A DNA stretch of 8,134 nucleotides, from contig DNNY01000172.1 in NCBI GenBank assembly GCA_003497765.1, forward strand, positions 1 to 8,134. The letters are read 5' to 3'. The notes beneath the pieces were generated by a model, which was given only the letters and a program-made list of their open reading frames with translations, ran no database searches and was not told where the DNA came from. Below are positions 6,366-8,134 of the stretch, in pieces. Both the position numbers and the translations under genes were made by a program. Positions within the stretch are counted from its first letter, which is position 1, and each line of letters opens with the position of its first letter. This DNA comes from Oceanospirillaceae bacterium. Its GTDB lineage: Bacteria; Pseudomonadota; Gammaproteobacteria; Pseudomonadales; Balneatricaceae.

Positions 6366-6881
6366 GTGAATATATTTTTGGTTGGCCCTATGGGGGCAGG
6401 TAAAAGCACTATAGGTCGGCAACTGGCTCGTGAATTAAAGCTAAAGTTTGTCGATACAGACCGCGAAATTGAAGAGCGTTCTGGTGCTGATATCCCCTGG
6501 ATTTTTGATGTGGAAGGTGAAGCAGGTTTTCGCAAGCGCGAGACCAATATTATTGCAGAGTTAAGCCAACAGCGTGATATTGTTATGGCAACCGGTGGTG
6601 GCGCTGTGGTTATCCCAGAAAATCGCCAACATTTATCCGCCCGTGGCACGGTTATCTATCTGTATGCAACGGTTGATCAGCAGGCAGAACGCACAGTTAA
6701 GGATAAGAATCGTCCTTTGCTACAGAACGATGATCCTCGTCAGGTACTAGAGGATTTGTTTGAAAGTCGCCATCCTTTATATGAGGAAGTGGCTGATATC
6801 ACCGTGGCAACGGGCACTCAGAACCCACGCAACTTAGCGGCAGATATAATTCAGCAGATTGATGCCCTGCGTTCTTTATAA
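6366..6881 (+). CDS. aroK: Shikimate kinase I
   Basis: AroK phosphorylates shikimate at the 3-hydroxyl with ATP, the fifth step of the shikimate pathway, in the cytoplasm. The 171-residue protein from the GTG at 6366 matches E. coli AroK (173) in length and begins directly with [14 protein letters not shown]. Residues 7-15 form the Walker A loop (GPMGAGKST). Asp30 and Asp32 (DTD), Arg56 and the GGG at 77-79 form the shikimate site. KDKNRPLL (112-119) is the lid with its ATP-contacting arginine, and Arg135 lies in ESRHPLYEE. An in-frame TTG at 6324 would add 14 residues, but it lies in the terminator-like hairpin and extends beyond the family's usual start. The Shine-Dalgarno before the GTG is weak. 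aroB follows after 21 bases. Confidence 0.96.
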   Translation: MNIFLVGPMGAGKSTIGRQLARELKLKFVDTDREIEERSGADIPWIFDVEGEAGFRKRETNIIAELSQQRDIVMATGGGAVVIPENRQHLSARGTVIYLYATVDQQAERTVKDKNRPLLQNDDPRQVLEDLFESRHPLYEEVADITVATGTQNPRNLAADIIQQIDALRSL

Positions 6882-6902
6882 ACCCACTACGAGAAGTCAT
6901 TC

Positions 6903-7997
6903 ATGAAAGATGTTATCAAAACTTTGCATGTTGACTTGGGGGCTCGCAGTTATCCTATTTATATCGGTGCTGGGCTTTTGTCTAATGCCGATTTATTGCG
7001 TCAACATATTCAGGGTCAACAGGTATTAGTCGTTACCAATACCAGTATTGCTCCGCTGTATCTTGCAAAGGTGATGAATTCCCTTGCTGGTCTGCAGGCA
7101 GAAAGCCTTATTTTGCCTGATGGGGAAGCCCATAAAACATTAGCTACGGTTAATCTGATTTTTGACAAACTCTTGGCATCCCGTTATAACCGAACCACCA
7201 CACTTATCGCTTTGGGTGGGGGTGTTATTGGTGATATGACCGGTTTTGCTGCGGCTTCCTATCAGCGAGGGGTTAATTTTATTCAGATCCCAACAACCCT
7301 GTTATCTCAAGTAGACTCTTCAGTTGGCGGTAAAACGGGCGTAAATCATCCTCAGGGGAAAAATATGATTGGGGCCTTTTATCAACCCCAATGTGTGTTA
7401 ATTGATACCGATAGCCTATCTTCCTTACCTCCCCGAGAGCTCAGTGCAGGCCTAGCCGAAGTCATAAAATATGGTTTGTTGGGAGATGCTGATTTTTTTG
7501 CCTGGTTAGAGCAAAATATTGACGCTTTACTGAGTTTGCAGCAAGCACCATTAGTCCATGCTATTTACCGTTCCTGTGAAATGAAAGCGGAGATTGTGGC
7601 GACAGATGAGCGTGAAAAAGGTTGTCGGGCATGGTTAAACTTAGGACATACTTTTGGCCATGCCATTGAGACACACCAAGGTTATGGCCATTGGTTACAT
7701 GGCGAGGCTGTTGCCACAGGTATGGTGATGGCAGCAGATTTGTCTATGCGCATGGGTTGGTTGGAGCAAGAAAACTTAACCCGTATTGCTGATCTTTTAG
7801 AGCGAGCCAAGCTGCCTACAATTGCTCCTGCTGATATGACAGAAGATGACTTTATCTCATATATGTCAGTAGATAAAAAAATCACTGATGGACGTATTCG
7901 TTTAGTGTTAATGAAGCGTTTGGGCGAGGCGTTTGTTACTAGCGACTTTGATGCCAAGTTGTTACAACAAACGCTCCAAGTTCATTTGGAAGATTAA
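6903..7997 (+). CDS. aroB: 3-dehydroquinate synthase
   Basis: AroB converts DAHP to 3-dehydroquinate, the second step of the shikimate pathway, using NAD+ and a divalent metal such as zinc or cobalt. The 364-residue length is normal for the family. The NAD-binding glycine-rich motif is [11 protein letters not shown] (105-115), followed by [21 protein letters not shown] (128-148). The metal ligands expected from E. coli AroB (Glu184, His247, His264) appear as Glu186 in [10 protein letters not shown], His249 in [11 protein letters not shown] and His266 in [11 protein letters not shown]. The active-site lysine in VDKKITDG is also present. The ATG has a GAGAAG Shine-Dalgarno (6891-6896). aroK lies 21 bases upstream and the next gene starts on the last base of the aroB stop codon, so the three are probably one operon. 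Confidence 0.98.
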   Translation: MKDVIKTLHVDLGARSYPIYIGAGLLSNADLLRQHIQGQQVLVVTNTSIAPLYLAKVMNSLAGLQAESLILPDGEAHKTLATVNLIFDKLLASRYNRTTTLIALGGGVIGDMTGFAAASYQRGVNFIQIPTTLLSQVDSSVGGKTGVNHPQGKNMIGAFYQPQCVLIDTDSLSSLPPRELSAGLAEVIKYGLLGDADFFAWLEQNIDALLSLQQAPLVHAIYRSCEMKAEIVATDEREKGCRAWLNLGHTFGHAIETHQGYGHWLHGEAVATGMVMAADLSMRMGWLEQENLTRIADLLERAKLPTIAPADMTEDDFISYMSVDKKITDGRIRLVLMKRLGEAFVTSDFDAKLLQQTLQVHLED

Positions 7998-8134
7998 TGG
8001 TGAATGTTGCCCAGCGTAGCAACTTGGCATGGGCCTACGCCGCCTTTAAGCAACAACAAAAAGCTTCTGGCTACTTGTTGAGCGCGAATGTCGAATATCA
8101 ATCGCCAGAACGTCAGCGCCAATTAGATACACTA
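7997..8134 (+). CDS. N-terminal fragment of a DamX-like protein (cut by window edge)
   Basis: The frame opens with an ATG sharing its first base with the last base of the aroB TAA (TAATG) and stays open for 46 codons to the window edge. This overlap implies translational coupling to aroB. The position directly after aroB is that of damX in many Gammaproteobacteria. DamX is a cell-division protein with a C-terminal SPOR domain that binds septal peptidoglycan; in many species outside the enteric bacteria its N-terminal part is an AAA-type ATPase. The visible residues, ending ...YQSPERQRQLDTL, are soluble in character and fit the lead-in to such an ATPase domain better than the acidic, disordered N-terminus of E. 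coli DamX. The Walker and SPOR motifs would lie outside the window, so the name rests on synteny. Confidence 0.6.
   Translation, partial: MVNVAQRSNLAWAYAAFKQQQKASGYLLSANVEYQSPERQRQLDTL

Overview
The window looks like a piece of a gammaproteobacterial chromosome of moderate to low GC content. It carries a gene order that is widely conserved in Gammaproteobacteria: mrcA (penicillin-binding protein 1A) on the minus strand, then divergently a pilM-N-O-P-Q (hofMNOPQ/comABCDE-type) cluster, then aroK, aroB and the start of a damX-like gene on the plus strand. The family relationships are recognised from motifs and synteny, not from a database search. The genus cannot be read from the sequence; an aquatic or marine gammaproteobacterium is only a guess.

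Layout. Positions 1-2367 (minus) hold the first 789 codons of a bifunctional PBP1A, cut by the left edge. Positions 2368-2507 are the divergent intergenic region, with a good sigma70-type promoter for mrcA overlapped by two inverted repeats, and a perfect Shine-Dalgarno for the first pilus gene. Positions 2508-6040 are four tightly packed genes: a PilM/HofM-like protein, a PilN-like protein, one protein that appears to be PilO and PilP fused, and a short PilQ/HofQ/ComE-type secretin. Positions 6041-6365 are a 325-base gap with a candidate promoter, a possible 16-codon leader ORF and several hairpins. aroK (6366-6881) and aroB (6903-7997) follow, and a partial damX-like gene overlaps the aroB stop codon and runs off the right edge.

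How the genes fit together. PBP1A polymerises and cross-links peptidoglycan. The four pilus-type genes encode an inner-membrane alignment complex (M-N-OP) and an outer-membrane secretin, as used by type IV pili or by DNA-uptake machinery. The set resembles the reduced hof/com version: the secretin is about 415 residues, with an STN domain but no AMIN domains, and the PilM-like protein has lost recognisable nucleotide-binding motifs. AroK and AroB are shikimate-pathway enzymes (shikimate kinase and 3-dehydroquinate synthase).

The most interesting points are the single-chain PilO-PilP protein, the degenerate PilM, the operator-like dyads on the mrcA promoter, and the structured leader in front of aroK. 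I see no mobile element, CRISPR array, tRNA or rRNA, and no wholly unknown multi-gene system.
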